From Torulaspora globosa (Eukaryota > Ascomycota > Saccharomycetes > Saccharomycetales > Saccharomycetaceae): a DNA stretch of 64,000 nt. The notes beneath the pieces were generated by a model. It was given only the letters and a program-made list of their open reading frames with translations. It did no database searches and was not told the origin of the DNA. The position numbers were made by a program, and so were the translations under genes. Every line of letters begins with the position of its first letter. Position 1 is the stretch's first letter. The stretch spans positions 682,001 through 746,000 of the forward strand of contig NC_050733.1 in NCBI RefSeq assembly GCF_014133895.1, in the 5' to 3' direction. Shown here one piece after another: positions 46,688 to 55,865 of the stretch.

Positions 46688-47832
46688 AAGAAGCAGCCAG
46701 ACGCAACTAGAAGAGTCACAGTTCCTTCGCGAAACTTGTCTGCTCGAATCGATCTGATTGATCTACCTCTTTCTGTTGCGACAAAGGATCAAAGAAAAGG
46801 TGAGTTCTTGACAAAACTGGTGTCCTTGTGGAAGAACGAAGAGTAGGCCCGACAGGAACAGAGAAATCGAAGGATTGATCCGATCTAATTGAAACCCTTC
46901 TTCTATGTTCTGCCCTTCTTTGAAGCTTCTATAGAAAAATCGAGACTTAACTGCAAGACCAAGTGGCAAGAAACTGGATGGTAACTTTTATAATTAGATC
47001 CTTCAAGGTTGACAGTAGCTGACACCCTCGCGACGGTCCCAAGGACCGTCCGATGCTGGAAGCGATAGTGTGCGGGAACGGTGCTCATTCAAGGTAAGAA
47101 TGCCTAGGTGACGCTTCTCAACGGTTGAAACGTTACCCTATGCATTGCAACAACGATTGGGAGTTTCTTTTGCCTTCCGTGGACCATTGGACGCTAGGTG
47201 TCCAACGGCCTCAAACTAACTGGTTGCGGTAATGCTGCAAAGCGCGACGGCAAAGGTCGGTGAGGTTTTTACGAGGCCGAAGGCTAGTGAGGTGAAGCGA
47301 CACACCACTGTCAACTATCAAGGCTTTGCCGATTAGGCTAGCTTCCAGGAGGCTCTTGGCAAACATCTGTCGAATGTGTGGGTTCGGCAAGATGGAGTTG
47401 AAATTTTCGCGTTATTTTCCCTGTTTGAGGAAATGCCCCTGGCAAGGTGGCGGACGAGCGTCTTTCCTAGCAGGCAATGTAAAATTAGACGGCTGAAAAT
47501 TTGCAAGCGGGCGCAGTGGCCATCTTTGTGAAGCGAGCATTTAATATTGATCGAGAATTCTGATTGGACTTATTTTTGGCGCACCCCAGTCCCAGGGGAG
47601 ATTGCTATGGTTGCATTTATCTTTGATCATTTGTAAGCTGATTTGCGGGCTATCTTGCTGGAATTCATCGTATCCCTGCGAAAGGCGTCTGAGAAACACC
47701 TTTTTTAACCTCGAAGGATTTAGTTGAAGTTCACACCCTTGCACCACAAACAAGAGATTTTTTCTTCTACCCGTAGCTTGCTCCATTTTACAGATCTAAT
47801 ATTATACAGTTGATGAATGAGGTTGCACTATT
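46688..47832. other. Long MPT5 upstream region with GC-rich structured segment
   Basis: A 1.1-kb region with no clear gene. Between about 47030 and 47380 there are several inverted repeats: GACGGTCC/GGACCGTC at 47032-47050, TTGGAC/GTCCAA at 47187-47205, CGGCAAAG/CTTTGCCG at 47248-47331, and TTGCC/GGCAA around 47327-47373. This density suggests a structured RNA or a complex promoter; see findings. A minus-strand ATG frame of 81 codons (47541-47786) is listed separately. Confidence 0.5.
47541..47786 (-). CDS. Hypothetical small ORF upstream of MPT5 (81 aa), doubtful
   Basis: An ATG-started frame of 81 codons, 46 bp after the NSA2 stop on the same strand. The product is basic and amphipathic in the middle (NPSRLKKVFLRRLSQGYDEF) with mixed composition, which is a little more protein-like than other short frames here. 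I recognise no family and see no splice sites. It may be a chance frame, a small lineage-specific gene, or part of a long MPT5 leader. Confidence 0.25.
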   Translation of the reverse strand: MEQATGRRKNLLFVVQGCELQLNPSRLKKVFLRRLSQGYDEFQQDSPQISLQMIKDKCNHSNLPWDWGAPKISPIRILDQY

Positions 47833-48618
47833 CTATACCAGCAGTACGGCATTGACACAGCCGTCTCTGTCAGGCTCGTTGGTCACCTGGGCGTATTTAC
47901 CCCATACAACTTTACCTCCAGAGGTGACCATCCCGAGCTCGGAAACGTTGACTTCGATCACGGTACCCTTGGTCAGCACACCAAGCTGCGTATACATCGG
48001 CGACTGTGGATTCTTTTTGACCGCAAGAATCGGTAAGAAAACGGTTACCCCGAGTTCCGGGTGTGTGACGTTCGCCTTCTTCTGTCTCAGGGCAGAGGGC
48101 CTAATAATTCTCTCCATCTTCACTGGTCTTCTTGTGAAACCTTCGCCAACAAAGGTGTGCTTCGTGATCATTCTCTTCCATGACTTGGACTTCGACTTAC
48201 CTGTCTTGACCACTTTGAACATCTCCTCTTCACTGATACCACGGACCTTGGGCAGCGGCACCGAAAACTTATCTGCTTTCTCCAATCTTTTCTGCTTGAT
48301 CGACGACGAAATCGCCTTTGCGGTGTTACTTTGCTCTCTGTCCAACAGATATGTGGGCAATGCCTCACCAGACTCATCTAAAGGTTTCGAACCGCCCTTC
48401 ACCTTCGATTGCTCATGAGCTCTTATCTTCTTCTTCATCGCAACCTTTTCAGCATATCTCTTTTTGGCGAACTGCTTCCCCTTCCATCCAGTCAGCTTCT
48501 GGGCACGTTCGGCTACCTTGTGGGCCTCTCTGGCCTCCTTCTTACGCTTACGTTCCTCATAATCCAGCCTACGACCATGCTGTTTGATGTGCTGCTCAAT
48601 GTATTCGTTTTGAGGCAT
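47833..48618 (-). CDS. NSA2: 60S ribosome biogenesis factor Nsa2
   Basis: A nucleolar and nuclear assembly factor, related to ribosomal protein eS8, needed for 27S pre-rRNA processing. The 261 residues equal the S. cerevisiae length. It begins [20 protein letters not shown] and has the basic helical region [20 protein letters not shown]. The C-terminal beta domain contains [20 protein letters not shown] and [20 protein letters not shown]. The ATG is at 48616-48618. It shares a bidirectional promoter rich in PAC/RRPE elements with LCP5, as YER126C-YER127W do in S. cerevisiae. Confidence 0.98.
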   Translation of the reverse strand: MPQNEYIEQHIKQHGRRLDYEERKRKKEAREAHKVAERAQKLTGWKGKQFAKKRYAEKVAMKKKIRAHEQSKVKGGSKPLDESGEALPTYLLDREQSNTAKAISSSIKQKRLEKADKFSVPLPKVRGISEEEMFKVVKTGKSKSKSWKRMITKHTFVGEGFTRRPVKMERIIRPSALRQKKANVTHPELGVTVFLPILAVKKNPQSPMYTQLGVLTKGTVIEVNVSELGMVTSGGKVVWGKYAQVTNEPDRDGCVNAVLLV

Positions 48619-48694
48619 TCTGAAGGGCTAAAGCTGCTAAAGCTACTACTTCTGATGTCTGATGGTATATCTTGATGTGAACTCACCTTTGAAG

Positions 48695-48798
48695 CTCATC
48701 GCATCGGTCACTTTAAATTGAAAATTTTAAGCCGTCTATGGTGATCTGAAAATTTTCTAAGTAAGGCTTGAAGATGAGATGCGATGAGCTGAGATGAG
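48695..48798. promoter_or_regulatory. Bidirectional PAC/RRPE promoter of NSA2 and LCP5
   Basis: PAC occurs as CTCATCGC (48695-48702) facing NSA2 and as GCGATGAG (48781-48788) plus GAGATGAG (48791-48798) facing LCP5. RRPE cores TGAAAATTTT are at 48719-48728 and 48747-48756. The near-symmetric PAC-RRPE-RRPE-PAC layout fits co-regulation of the two ribosome-biogenesis genes. Confidence 0.88.
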
Positions 48799-48853
48799 AT
48801 GAGTTTCAGCAAGAAGACGGCTGACGAGTTAGTGGCCTGGTGATCCGATCGGC

Positions 48854-49909
48854 ATGTCAGAATTGGAATTGGCTCTGCAGAGTATCAAAGACTCGCTGCA
48901 AAGTACTTCCGAGGCGTTGGAAAAGGTGCAACAGCTGTATAATTCGCAAGATAATGATGCAGAGAATGGCAACGCAGGAAAGTTGAAACTGCGAATCCTT
49001 AAGGAGGGTCTCGCGACAGATAGGGTCTCGTTACTATCGCTGAAGAATTGCAGCATGCTCGCCTATATCAATTCCCTGCTGCTGGTTGTGGGAGGCAAGC
49101 TAGATACATCCTGTAAGGACCCTACAGTCAAAGAAGGGCGTCAGAGATCGATTCAGCATAGAGTTGTGTTGGAGCGTGGAGTGAAGCCGCTGGAGAAGAA
49201 ACTTTCATATCAGTTGGATAAATTGACTCGAGCATATACCAGGATGGAGAAAGAATACGTAGAAGCAGAAAACAGAGCATTGGCTAAATCGCAAAGCAGC
49301 GTGGATCAGGAATCAAACGATGATGACTCCAGTGATGAGGAACTTTCATACAGGCCTAACGTCTCGAGTAGTCTTGCGGCAGGAACAAAAACAAAGAAAC
49401 CAGCAGAACCTGTCGAGGAGGAGGAGGAAGCTAGTGCCGAGGGAGCTGTGTATAAGCCACCCAAGATTAGTGCTGTTTTGCCGCCGCAGCAGCTGCATCA
49501 ATTCGAGGACAAGTTCAATGCTCGCGACCACAGGGACAGGAGTGGGAGGTCACGGATGCAAGCTATGGAGGAGTACATTAGAGAATCTTCCGATCAACCT
49601 AGCTGGGAGTCCTCTATCGGTGCCAACATCGTCACGCATGGCAGAGGTGGCATCAAGTCGCTGAGAGACACCGAGAAGGAGCGTGACATCGCTAGATATG
49701 AAGAGGCCAACTTTGCCAGACTGAACCATGGTACAAGCAAAGCGGACAAGAGGAAACAAAAGCAAAGAGAGAGGCAGAACCAGGCCAACGTGATAGGTGG
49801 TGAAGATTTCGGCATATTCAATTCAAAGAGAAGGATGGAGGACAGCACTTCACGGAGGAATGCCAAGAGGTCGCGTAGTGCGTGGGACAGAGCTAAGAAG
49901 AAGCTATAA
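48854..49909 (+). CDS. LCP5: SSU processome factor Lcp5 (Sas10/Utp3/neuroguidin family)
   Basis: A nucleolar protein required for 18S rRNA maturation within the SSU processome. The 351 residues are near the yeast length (357). An N-terminal helical Sas10/Utp3 domain (about 15-140) has LLSLKNCSMLAYINSLLLVV and RGVKPLEKKLSYQLDKL. An acidic stretch follows (ESNDDDSSDEE, EEEEEAS). The basic C terminus (SKRRMEDSTSRRNAKRSRSA) binds RNA in the family. The ATG is at 48854 and the product starts MSELELALQSIKD. Gene order NSA2-LCP5-VFA1-SAK1 is as in YER126C-YER129W. Confidence 0.96.
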   Translation: MSELELALQSIKDSLQSTSEALEKVQQLYNSQDNDAENGNAGKLKLRILKEGLATDRVSLLSLKNCSMLAYINSLLLVVGGKLDTSCKDPTVKEGRQRSIQHRVVLERGVKPLEKKLSYQLDKLTRAYTRMEKEYVEAENRALAKSQSSVDQESNDDDSSDEELSYRPNVSSSLAAGTKTKKPAEPVEEEEEASAEGAVYKPPKISAVLPPQQLHQFEDKFNARDHRDRSGRSRMQAMEEYIRESSDQPSWESSIGANIVTHGRGGIKSLRDTEKERDIARYEEANFARLNHGTSKADKRKQKQRERQNQANVIGGEDFGIFNSKRRMEDSTSRRNAKRSRSAWDRAKKKL

Positions 49910-50045
49910 GTAGCGAGTAGTAAGTATTGTTTCTATCATTTTATAGAGGGGCATCGTGTTTTTATATTTAGTACGTAAAACTTGCGAAACCTACTTCTCG
50001 AAGAGACCTCCAAGAGCAGTACAACAAAAATCTAAAGAATAGTCG

Positions 50046-50645
50046 ATGATAAATGAGTACGTGGCTCGTAAGGTAGCCACAAAGGATACGCAGCCATGTC
50101 TGATATGTAGCAAGCCTACTGTCACGGTCTTGTACAATGCCTCCGGGCCCGATTGGCTGTACACATGCGACATCCATCTCCATGACAACCCTCAGTTTGC
50201 CATTCCAATTCATAGCATGGAATACCAAGAGGCAGTGGAGAAGCTCAAAACGCTCAAACTTCAGGCTGGCCAAGCAGCTGCTGCAAAAGGTTCCAAGTCC
50301 TGGGACGGATGGGTATCGCATATATTCACCAAGAAACCCGCGAAAGAAGAAGATAATAGCAAGAGTGACAGCTCCAACGAGAGCCAAGAGGCTGAACAAC
50401 CAGAAGATGTCCAAAAGAAGTACAATCAGCAAATTGATCTGGTCGCAAACCTTCAGAAGAAGACCCGCAAATACCAACTAAGCGACATCACCTTCAGCAG
50501 TCGGATCGAGAGGCGCAATAACCGGCAGAGAATGGCAGAGCGGAGGAAAAAAGAGCAAGAACTATATGCGAATACAGACCCTAATGAGCTGGCCAGTCAG
50601 TTCACATTTCCCAGCGTTCCGAACAACCCGGTCACCAGAGGCTGA
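50046..50645 (+). CDS. VFA1: Vps4-associated protein Vfa1
   Basis: An endosomal protein that binds and stimulates the ESCRT ATPase Vps4. The 199 residues start MINEYVARKVATKDTQPC. The N-terminal zinc-binding region has CLICSKPTVTVLYNASGPDW and CDIHLHDNPQF. The C-terminal MIT-interacting helix is basic (RIERRNNRQRMAERRKKEQE). The middle is acidic and Ser-rich (EEDNSKSDSSNESQEAEQ). The ATG is at 50046. It is YER128W, with order conserved. Confidence 0.95.
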   Translation: MINEYVARKVATKDTQPCLICSKPTVTVLYNASGPDWLYTCDIHLHDNPQFAIPIHSMEYQEAVEKLKTLKLQAGQAAAAKGSKSWDGWVSHIFTKKPAKEEDNSKSDSSNESQEAEQPEDVQKKYNQQIDLVANLQKKTRKYQLSDITFSSRIERRNNRQRMAERRKKEQELYANTDPNELASQFTFPSVPNNPVTRG

Positions 50646-51224
50646 CTAACAAGAGCCCTCAAGATCACTGCACCAAGCTACTACTACCGCACCAGCCAAT
50701 GACCTTCATTTATCTTTGCGATTGACCATGATGAGTTTCGGCCCGCTTGTGAACCAACTCTCGGCCAGACACGCCCAAGGCCGCCTTTCGGACAGTCCAA
50801 AAAGCCATAGACAGCTAGGCAAGACGCTCAAGGACGTGGAACAGAGGTCTGAAAGCTACTAGAGTCGACAGATCAGAGGCCAAAGACCTATATTCTTCAT
50901 TATATATAGGCTTGCACTATAGTTACCCGCACACAGCGTATGGTGAACAGATTGTCGCCCCTTCGGTTTCATGACTCAATCAATGGACAACTGGCGTCTG
51001 TACTATTGAGGACTCAGTCGAAAGATTAAGCGTCGCAATTGCCAGCGGATACTGATATTTGACCATCCCGTTTTGATATCAAGCTGGAATTTAGTGTGAA
51101 AAATTGGTGTCCTGTGAGTTCTCTTTGGAGCGACACCAAACAGTCAGAATCGTTTTTGGTGAGTACGAAAATCCATTGCGTGAAAGTGACTGTCGCCAAT
51201 CTTTGTACTCGCTTCTGAGGAGTT
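50646..51224. other. Intergenic VFA1-SAK1
   Basis: 579 bp. TATTATATATAGG near 50900 is TATA-like but over 300 bp from the SAK1 ATG. No gene or RNA seen. Confidence 0.5.
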
Positions 51225-54200
51225 ATGGATTTGCCAGTTGGTTCTATGGAGGAAGTAGATGTACCAGCGGATCTTTCCGTGGAGCTACGTTCGAGTGCAG
51301 AAGATCTGTATGTGCCGCTGGTGAAAAATAAGAATCACGGCACCAAGGTGGGCGTAACGAGCTTGCAAGCGTCCAGCGATTGTTTGTCCGGGTCTTCGTC
51401 GATCGAGTCTCTAAATATGTTGGTGGAAAAACAGAGGAAACGACGATTGAATCATCCGCAACATCAGCAGTTTATTGGAGAGCGACTGAGGCCGCAGGAG
51501 ACTGTTAAAGAAACGAGCGAAATCTACCTGAAGTATGATCCGATCTCTAGGAGGAAGGTTCTGAATACGTACGAGATAATAGGGGAGTTGGGACACGGAC
51601 AGCATGGAAAAGTCAAATTAGCAAGAGATTTGCTTACGAAGCAGTTGGTAGCAATAAAGATTGTTGATAGACATGAGAAGCGCGAACGGAAACTTTTCAG
51701 ATTCAGGAAAAGCGGGTCACAAGCACATTCAGATAAGATCAAGCGGGAGATTGCTATAATGAAAAAATGTCAATACAAGCATGTTGTAAAGCTGCGTGAA
51801 GTGCTCGATGATTCAAAGTCAAGGAAAATATACCTCGTCCTGGAGTATTGTGGCAAGGGAGAGGTGAAATGGTGTCCAGGCGACCGGATGGAGACGGAAG
51901 CGAGAGGTCCGCCGCTGCTGAGTTTTCAGAGGACAAGAGAAATACTTCGAGGTGTGGTCTTAGGGCTAGAATACTTGCATTTTCAGGGCGTAATTCACAG
52001 AGATATCAAACCTGCCAATCTTTTAATCTCCGATGATGACACAGTCAAGATATCTGATTTTGGCGTCTCACTTGCCGCTACCGGTGGGGACGATGAAGAT
52101 GGTTTAGACTCAGTCGACGAAGTTGAGTTAGCTAAAACTGCTGGAACGCCCGCGTTTTTTGCTCCGGAAATATGTTTGGGCAATGAAGCGTTCGAAAGGT
52201 TTCAGCTGAAAAGACAGGATCTGTTTAAGGGTTCAAGTATTTCATTTATGATTGACATCTGGGCGTTAGGCGTAACTTTGTATTGTCTTTTATTCGGAAT
52301 GCTTCCTTTCATATCCAGTTACGAGCTCGAGCTCTTCGAAAAGATCGTTAATGATCCAGTTAAGTATCCATCGTATGCCGAAGTCAGAGCAAATAACGTT
52401 TCAGAGGTCTCAGGTGAGGAAGAGTACAAGGCAGCGATAGATTTATTGGACGCGCTACTTCAGAAGAATCCAATGAAGCGAATTACTATAACCCAAATCA
52501 AAAAACATCCATTCACTTGCTGGGATTTCAATCATATTACTAGCACAGAGGATGATTACATCGACTCCAAATTAAGAGAAATAAAAGAATTTCAGACAGA
52601 TAAACAGGAGCAGTTCAAGCAAATCTCAATCTCAAGACAGGAGCTGAATAATGCAGTACTTGGCGTTGGCAAAAAGATGATCGAACCGATGCTGAAAAAA
52701 GCCCTTAACGGCCGGGATGGTGCCCGCTCAAAATCGGCTTTATCCGAAGGCCAAAAAAAGAACCAAGAAGATTACAGTGATTCTAGTTATATCCTCAGCG
52801 AGGGTTCTGTAATGAGCAATTTGGGCAATCTTACTGATCCGCAGATTGACAAGTTACGTGAAAACAACTCCTTTGCAATAAATGGCATTCATGGAAGATG
52901 CAGCACCTTGCCAACTCTCAAACCAAGATACAGCATCAATAATGATAATGATAACGACAATAATGGTAATGATAATGAACCTAATGATAAAGATAGTGAT
53001 AAAAATAACATTGAAACTGGACAACTTTCGAAATCCGAATTCGAACGAGAACTTCAGAAATTCGACGACAAACATGATCCCAAATCCATGGTGGATTTGC
53101 CAATCAATTCAAGTTTTGCTTCGTTGGATAGTTTGTACATTGACAGTTTCGCTTTGAGCAAACACGGGAAAGACAGTGATGCTGACCATCCTGATGTGAA
53201 AACGCCATCTATTCATGTCAGACCTCCCCAACTAGGTGCTTTGCGTAACTCAAGCTATGTTGGAAGAAATAATAGAGGCTACCCCGGGGTTTTGAGAAAT
53301 CCATCGTCTCAACTGAACCTCTTGAGCTCCAGCACTAGAAGCGACAGAGTACCACACACTAGACCTCAGGCGATCTCAGATCGAAGAAAAGTTGCTAATA
53401 GACAATGGGTTACCAATGATACCAGCTGCTTGCAATCGAGTCCTCATCCTGAGCAAAGAAGACCTAGGGGAAATGATGATGATCATTTCACTGCGACAGC
53501 CATAGAATGTAAACCAGCAACACCCAATCCATGGGAGGCCAGAGGAGATAAGGAATCACACAGCTTTAGGATAAAAACGGGAAACTTTTTCAGCAGCTTC
53601 GACGGTCAGGATGAGCGGACAAGCACTTCCTCAGACTCATCTACAAGCGAACCTTCGACTTATTCTTCATGTTCTGACGGTGAATCGGATGGTAGTAACG
53701 CCGAATCATTGCCATTCGAATTCGCCTTGGATTCTGCAAATGCTAGTGTGTTGTCCTTGAGAGATGTTGGGGGCTTTGAAACAGTGAGACCGTTCATGCA
53801 TTCACAGCCTGCGACCCATCGACCGGCGTGCGAAAAGCTGGGCAAAAGCGATTCTGGAAATTCAGGAGCAGACAGCAGCGAGCACAGCGATAGCAGCGAC
53901 GAACTTGTACTCAGCGTCGGTCCTTCCGGGTTCCAGCGCCGGCAGGGTTCGGCGCAGAGCAGTAATAACAGCTCTAGGAAAAGCACCCTGCCCTATTTGT
54001 ATCCAAGTAGTGATGCGACTGTAACGCTCAAGGGCGACAGTACGTGGACCATGTCGAACGCGAGCGCCCCAACTATTCTAAGTCAGCAATCCCAGCGGAC
54101 GCTAAACATGTGTACCGGGCCTGAAGTCCAAACTCTCGACATACCAGCTCACCTCTCGCGGCCGCTGAACAATCTGAGCGCGGGCAATATCGCCCCGTCG

Positions 54201-54623
54201 ACAAGCGATCACAGCGGTTCACCCTCCTCTGGGGTTATGCAGTTCACCAGCACTCCTAGCAGCAGTGGCTCCTTGCTCCTATCCCGAGCATCTGCCAAGC
54301 CCACCACGCAGGCCTGTAACGTTGACGGAGTTTTAAGCAAGGTTACACCTCAAGAGCATCCACAGGACAGTTCGAGGGACTTATTGAAGACGGTTCTGAT
54401 CACCGCAGCGGGTTCAAACAGAAGAAAGTCTGTCCCATGTATTGCCATGCCTGAGAATGCCGATGGCGAGCGGCTGATTAAGAGCTCACATGATGGCAAC
54501 GTACCGGAGGAACATCTACAGAAACGATTCCCCAGATGTGCTGTGCGACACAGAAGTGATGCCTGCCCGTCAAGATCGCAGTCAATCTCTCTGGGGACCT
54601 TGAGCAAGAAACATACAAAGTGA
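51225..54623 (+). CDS. SAK1: Snf1-activating kinase (Sak1/Tos3 ancestor, CaMKK-like)
   Basis: An upstream Ser/Thr kinase that phosphorylates the Snf1 (AMPK) activation loop under glucose limitation. The 1132 residues compare with 1142 in S. cerevisiae Sak1. The kinase domain spans about 116-430, with glycine loop GHGQHGKV (123-130), VAIK Lys145, HRDIKPANLL (Asp260), SDFGVSL and TAGTPAFFAPEICLG. Insertions in the N-lobe (KRERKLFRFRKSGSQAHSDK) and between subdomains are typical of the family. A very long Ser/Asn-rich C-terminal tail includes an Asn/Asp microsatellite-coded run at about 565-600. In S. cerevisiae the role is split between SAK1 (YER129W) and TOS3 (YGL179C); position beside VFA1 and near MPT5 fits the single pre-duplication gene. 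Confidence 0.95.
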   Translation: MDLPVGSMEEVDVPADLSVELRSSAEDLYVPLVKNKNHGTKVGVTSLQASSDCLSGSSSIESLNMLVEKQRKRRLNHPQHQQFIGERLRPQETVKETSEIYLKYDPISRRKVLNTYEIIGELGHGQHGKVKLARDLLTKQLVAIKIVDRHEKRERKLFRFRKSGSQAHSDKIKREIAIMKKCQYKHVVKLREVLDDSKSRKIYLVLEYCGKGEVKWCPGDRMETEARGPPLLSFQRTREILRGVVLGLEYLHFQGVIHRDIKPANLLISDDDTVKISDFGVSLAATGGDDEDGLDSVDEVELAKTAGTPAFFAPEICLGNEAFERFQLKRQDLFKGSSISFMIDIWALGVTLYCLLFGMLPFISSYELELFEKIVNDPVKYPSYAEVRANNVSEVSGEEEYKAAIDLLDALLQKNPMKRITITQIKKHPFTCWDFNHITSTEDDYIDSKLREIKEFQTDKQEQFKQISISRQELNNAVLGVGKKMIEPMLKKALNGRDGARSKSALSEGQKKNQEDYSDSSYILSEGSVMSNLGNLTDPQIDKLRENNSFAINGIHGRCSTLPTLKPRYSINNDNDNDNNGNDNEPNDKDSDKNNIETGQLSKSEFERELQKFDDKHDPKSMVDLPINSSFASLDSLYIDSFALSKHGKDSDADHPDVKTPSIHVRPPQLGALRNSSYVGRNNRGYPGVLRNPSSQLNLLSSSTRSDRVPHTRPQAISDRRKVANRQWVTNDTSCLQSSPHPEQRRPRGNDDDHFTATAIECKPATPNPWEARGDKESHSFRIKTGNFFSSFDGQDERTSTSSDSSTSEPSTYSSCSDGESDGSNAESLPFEFALDSANASVLSLRDVGGFETVRPFMHSQPATHRPACEKLGKSDSGNSGADSSEHSDSSDELVLSVGPSGFQRRQGSAQSSNNSSRKSTLPYLYPSSDATVTLKGDSTWTMSNASAPTILSQQSQRTLNMCTGPEVQTLDIPAHLSRPLNNLSAGNIAPSTSDHSGSPSSGVMQFTSTPSSSGSLLLSRASAKPTTQACNVDGVLSKVTPQEHPQDSSRDLLKTVLITAAGSNRRKSVPCIAMPENADGERLIKSSHDGNVPEEHLQKRFPRCAVRHRSDACPSRSQSISLGTLSKKHTK
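52939..53004 (+). repeat. AAT/GAT-type trinucleotide tract within SAK1
   Basis: A degenerate AATGAT-rich tract encoding alternating Asn and Asp in the disordered tail of SAK1. Likely length-variable among strains. Confidence 0.75.
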
Positions 54624-55024
54624 CGCGTGCAGCGTTCACGTATGTATCAGCGAATAGATTCTATATAGCACCATTAGTCATAGCCCGCCATTGTATTCAC
54701 CATGCCCATGACTCGGAGCAGAACGTAAGAAGGCCTAGCCTTCCATGCCATCAGCTCGCAGGTGAGTTGGATGGTTGGAAGAACCTTGTAGAATCAATTA
54801 GAATTATCATACGATACACCGGTGGGCTTAGTCTTGCGGCTCGAGGTTAGAGACTTTCGACGCTTACTAACCACACGCAGATAGAACCGAATGCTCTAAG
54901 GTGGCAAATGGAGGTTATTGCCACGGTCCCACCTAAAGCAGTGTCTCAAGGACTATATAAGGACAAGTCGAACTGATCTGACCACTGGACGCTATTACGC
55001 CACAAGAGATATAAACCACAAACC
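54624..55024. other. Intergenic SAK1-CUZ1, synteny joint
   Basis: Marks the change from the YER block to the YNL/YHR block. A TATA-like ACTATATAAGG lies at about 54951. GTATGT (54640) and TACTAAC (54865) are present but I do not accept an intron (see rejected). No gene seen. Confidence 0.5.
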
Positions 55025-55783
55025 ATGACCGCTGCTGTTGAGAAAGAGACTGGCATGCTAGATGCTGGCTCACATTGCAGTTTCTGCCGACAACTGGATT
55101 TTCTACCATTTCATTGCAAGTATTGCGAGGGCAACTTCTGTGCTAGCCATCGGTCCAAAGAGTCTCATCATTGCAGATGGCTAATCGAGAACGAACAGAA
55201 GGCCCAACCCGTCCAGACCAAGGTAGTAGATAACGATGGCAAGTACTTTCAAAGCCTGCTACCAGAGAAAGGCTATATCAGAGTACGGCAAGTTGACAGC
55301 AGCAAGAAGGAAAGCTCCAGCGTACGACCCAAGGGAAGCAAAAGTGCATTAGATAAACTGGCTAAATTCTTCAAGAAGAGGGATAGTATCAATAAAAGTA
55401 AACCCAAGAGCTCGAAACCGAACGCCTTCATCGAATTGGCCAAGTTGAAGAAAAACGCGATGGGCGATGACAAGATACCTGTTTCTAACAGAGTATACGT
55501 TTACTGCTACAAGATCGATGATAAGGAAAATGATTCGGCAGCACACGAGATATACATCAACAAGATCTGGCCGCTCGGCAGGGCTTTAGATTCGATTGCA
55601 CAACGATTAAACGTGTCAAACCATAACGTTGATCTCAACGTCACATCTCGTGAAAAACTGTATCTGTACAAGAGGGATGAAAAGAAGGGCGATTTGCAGT
55701 TGCTTGAACTATCAAGTAGAGTAGCTGCTGAAATCCGGGATCTTGACACCCTATACTTAGTTCGTGGTGACGACACGATATGA
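55025..55783 (+). CDS. CUZ1: AN1-type zinc-finger protein Cuz1
   Basis: A Cdc48- and proteasome-associated protein that protects against arsenite. The 252 residues compare with 274 in S. cerevisiae. The AN1 finger is at about 18-57: CSFCRQLDFLPFHCKYCEGN, FCASHRSKESHHC. The C-terminal part (about 158-250) has the spacing of a ubiquitin-like fold (RVYVYCYKIDD, YINKIWPLGRALDSIAQRLN, LDTLYLVRGD). The linker is basic. The ATG is at 55025. It is YNL155W and is convergent with the YCK1/2 gene, as YNL155W-YNL154C in S. cerevisiae. Confidence 0.95.
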   Translation: MTAAVEKETGMLDAGSHCSFCRQLDFLPFHCKYCEGNFCASHRSKESHHCRWLIENEQKAQPVQTKVVDNDGKYFQSLLPEKGYIRVRQVDSSKKESSSVRPKGSKSALDKLAKFFKKRDSINKSKPKSSKPNAFIELAKLKKNAMGDDKIPVSNRVYVYCYKIDDKENDSAAHEIYINKIWPLGRALDSIAQRLNVSNHNVDLNVTSREKLYLYKRDEKKGDLQLLELSSRVAAEIRDLDTLYLVRGDDTI

Positions 55784-55865
55784 CGAATGCGGCGCATAAC
55801 GTAGAGTAATAAGTACATTGAATAAGTTCGACACTTTTACAATTCATTTAAAAAAGTCTATTCTA

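Noticed and set aside
49960..49970. Exact 11-bp match to the S. cerevisiae ARS consensus between LCP5 and VFA1
   Set aside because: About one match is expected by chance in a window this size, and the consensus may differ in this species; no supporting B-element pattern is evident.
54640..54880. GTATGT at 54640 with TACTAAC at 54865 and CAG at 54880, a possible intron upstream of CUZ1
   Set aside because: CUZ1 has its own ATG at 55025 and a TATA-like element near 54951, downstream of the would-be intron. The flanking sequence has no ATG-started exon joined in frame. TACTAAC is expected several times by chance in 64 kb.
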